Assembly: GCA_903835685.1 (NCBI GenBank)
Contig: CAILNX010000026.1
Location: 124,001 to 188,000 of the forward strand
From: an uncultured delta proteobacterium
GTDB taxonomy: Bacteria > Desulfobacterota > Desulfovibrionia > Desulfovibrionales > Desulfovibrionaceae
DNA: 64,000 bases
Direction: 5' to 3'
Positions 62,383 through 64,000 of this stretch are shown here, piece after piece. The stretch's first letter is position 1. Each line of letters starts with the position of its first letter. The position numbers and the translations under genes were made by a program. The notes beneath the pieces are model-generated. The model had not been told where the DNA came from, ran no database searches, and saw only the letters and a program-made list of their open reading frames with translations.

Positions 62383-63402
62383 ATGACTACTCCCCTGATC
62401 TCCGTGCTTCTGCCCTGCCGGGACTGCGCGGACAGCGTGGGCGCGGCCCTGGACAGCCTTCTGGCCCAGACCCTGGACGATTTCGAGATCCTGGCCGTGG
62501 ACGACGGCTCCCGGGACGCCACACCCGCCGTGCTGGCCAAATACGCCCGCCGTGACCCCCGGGTGCGCGTCCTGGCCCGGCCCCGGCAGGGGCTGGTGGC
62601 CGCCTTGAGCGCCGGGCTGACCGAGGCCCGGGCTCCGTTCATCGCCCGCATGGATGCTGACGATCTCTGCCTGCCCAAGCGCCTGGAACTCCAGGCCGTC
62701 CGCCTGGACGTGCGGCCGGACCTGGGCCTGGTGGCCTGCCGGGTGCGTTTCGGCGGAGACCGGGAGCGGGCCGGGGGCTACGCCGCGCACGTGGACTGGA
62801 CCAACTCCCTGCTGAGCGCCGAGGACATCGCCCTGAACCGTTTCGTGGAGTCGCCCCTGGCCCATCCTTCGGTCCTGTTCCGGGCCGAGACCGCGCGCCG
62901 GTTCGGGGGATACCGCGACGGTCCCTTTCCCGAGGACTACGAGCTGTGGCTGCGCTGGCTTGCGGCCGGGGTGGGCATGGAGAAGCTCGAAGAGGAGCTG
63001 GTGGTCTGGAACGATCCGCCGGGCCGGCTGTCCCGGTCGGACTCGCGCTATTCGGCCGAGGCCTTCTACCGGGTCAAGGCCGGGTACTTGGCCGGATGGC
63101 TTCAGGCCCATAACCCCTTGTGGCCCGAGGTGGCGGTCATCGGGGCCGGGCGGCCCACCCGCAAGCGGGCCGAGCTGCTCTGCGAACACGGGGCGCGCAT
63201 CACCGCCTATGTGGACATCGACCCGCGCAAGGTGGGCAAGAGCGTGCACGGGCGGCCGGTCCTGCACCGGGAGGACCTGCCCGGGCCGGGCCGTTTCTTT
63301 TTTTTGTCCTATGTGGCCAGCCGGGGCGCCCGGGAGGATATCACGGCCTTTCTCCTGGCCCGGGGGCACGTCCTTGGCCGGGATTTCCTGCTGGCGGCCT
63401 GA
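62383..63402 (+). CDS. Family 2 glycosyltransferase with C-terminal Rossmann-like domain
   Basis: A 339-residue GT2 protein: N-terminal LLPCRDCADSVG, VDDGSRDAT, and MDADDLCLPKRL (DxD metal site), with FPEDYELWLR near the acceptor site. About residues 245-339 add a second domain (VAVIGAGRPTRKRAELL; ITAYVDIDPRKVGKSV) that looks like a nucleotide-binding fold. Sugar and acceptor are unknown. It begins eleven bases after the thiolase gene. Confidence 0.85.
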   Translation: MTTPLISVLLPCRDCADSVGAALDSLLAQTLDDFEILAVDDGSRDATPAVLAKYARRDPRVRVLARPRQGLVAALSAGLTEARAPFIARMDADDLCLPKRLELQAVRLDVRPDLGLVACRVRFGGDRERAGGYAAHVDWTNSLLSAEDIALNRFVESPLAHPSVLFRAETARRFGGYRDGPFPEDYELWLRWLAAGVGMEKLEEELVVWNDPPGRLSRSDSRYSAEAFYRVKAGYLAGWLQAHNPLWPEVAVIGAGRPTRKRAELLCEHGARITAYVDIDPRKVGKSVHGRPVLHREDLPGPGRFFFLSYVASRGAREDITAFLLARGHVLGRDFLLAA

Positions 63403-63568
63403 TTGCTGGCCTGAATGATGGACTGATTGGCGGCCGCCCGGTCCACGGTTTTTGACCCGACCTGCCCGGCAATTTGTTTTGGCGGTGGACAAAACCATGG
63501 GCCGGGAGTATGGCCAAGAAAAAAACGTGGGCGGGCTTTCAGCCGTCCGGGTCGGGAAGTAGGCATCC

Positions 63569-64000
63569 ATGCTCCATGACGACGAAATGTCCCAGAAACT
63601 GGCCCTGTCTTCGGATCGGGCTGTCTTTACCGCGTATCTCCACGTCAAAAGCCCAGAGGCCGTGGCCCGGGAAGTGAAGACCATCCTGCACATCCTGTTT
63701 CGCAGGGCCGACGTCAGTCTGTTCGACCGGGTCCTGGCCGACGTTACCCGCCTTTTCCGGGGCCAGTACCCTGGCTACCGGTCCTGCAACACCGAATACC
63801 ACGACCTGACCCACACCCTGGACGTGCTCCTGGCCACGGCCCGGCTCATTCACGGAGCCCATGTGGAAGGCATCCCCTTTACCCCGGAGGACGTGCTCCT
63901 GGCCCTGACCGCGGCCCTGCTGCACGACGTGGGGTATCTGCAAAGCGATGGGGACGAGGAGGGCACCGGGGCCAAGTACACCCTGATCCACGTGCGCCGG
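63569..64000 (+). CDS. HD-domain phosphohydrolase, 5' part
   Basis: The frame is open from ATG 63569 to the window edge (144 codons) and continues beyond. Seen are YHDLTHTLDV and LLHDVGYLQ, the His...His-Asp pattern of HD-superfamily metal phosphohydrolases. Residue order (YHDLTH then HDVGY) fits small nucleotide phosphodiesterases of the family. Specificity cannot be told from this part. A Met six codons on (63587) is an alternative start. Confidence 0.75.
   Translation, partial: MLHDDEMSQKLALSSDRAVFTAYLHVKSPEAVAREVKTILHILFRRADVSLFDRVLADVTRLFRGQYPGYRSCNTEYHDLTHTLDVLLATARLIHGAHVEGIPFTPEDVLLALTAALLHDVGYLQSDGDEEGTGAKYTLIHVRR

Overview
The window is GC-rich (AT-rich only in a few intergenic islands) and gene-dense. 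Its gene content points to an anaerobic, motile, sulfate-reducing deltaproteobacterium of the Desulfovibrio type. The main reasons are a periplasmic [NiFe] hydrogenase of HynBA type with its maturation protease, a LutABC-type lactate oxidation cluster beside an FAD-linked D-lactate/glycolate dehydrogenase, a TauE/SafE exporter operon with a universal stress protein, and a sulfide-type Thi4. This is inferred from gene families; no rRNA is present to confirm it.

Layout. 0-5 kb: 3' end of mtnA, a divergent mazEF-like toxin-antitoxin pair, a TPP riboswitch driving thi4, metY and an M23 peptidase. 5-11 kb: der with a long disordered tail, tRNA-Ser(GCU), a secreted 5'-nucleotidase and a diguanylate cyclase. 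11-19 kb: an amino-acid-type ABC transporter operon ending in a GlcD-like dehydrogenase, divergent from lutABC. 19-25 kb: aminotransferase, tag, a chemoreceptor, a PilZ protein and a spermidine-synthase-like membrane protein. 25-38 kb: a signalling island. It holds a TauE/lipoprotein/UspA operon (minus strand), a divergent membrane-bound AAA+ sigma-54-type activator, a PEP-synthase-like protein without the usual C-terminal barrel, and two histidine kinase/stand-alone receiver pairs. 38-43 kb: a seven-gene operon yggT-divIVA-DUF167-DUF465-ilvBNC. 43-52 kb: an amidohydrolase, an orphan RelE-like toxin, motB-motA, a metallo-beta-lactamase-fold protein, a TPR protein, an MltF-like lytic transglycosylase, an HD-GYP protein and cysQ. 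52-58 kb: a ThiS/ThiF-like pair, then hynB (frameshifted here), hynA and hynC, and pal. 58-64 kb: a PsiF-like protein, trpS, an M50 protease, a receiver protein, a beta-grasp protein beside a TtuA/Ncs6-type tRNA thiolase, a GT2 glycosyltransferase and the start of an HD-domain protein.

How the parts fit. The energy genes (lactate oxidation and periplasmic hydrogenase) match lactate/H2 metabolism of sulfate reducers. Sulfur handling recurs: free-sulfide thiazole synthesis (thi4), O-acetylhomoserine sulfhydrylation (metY), PAP removal (cysQ), TauE export and two beta-grasp sulfur-carrier candidates. Cyclic-di-GMP turnover is represented by a GGDEF cyclase, an HD-GYP protein and a PilZ protein, near chemotaxis and motor genes.

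The least explained parts are the 25-38 kb signalling island, which has a recurrent GGCGCGAAAA motif in two promoter regions, and a set of AT-rich imperfect palindromes (AAGAA...TTCTT type) scattered between 15 and 53 kb, one of them inside lutC. No insertion sequence, prophage, CRISPR array or rRNA was seen.
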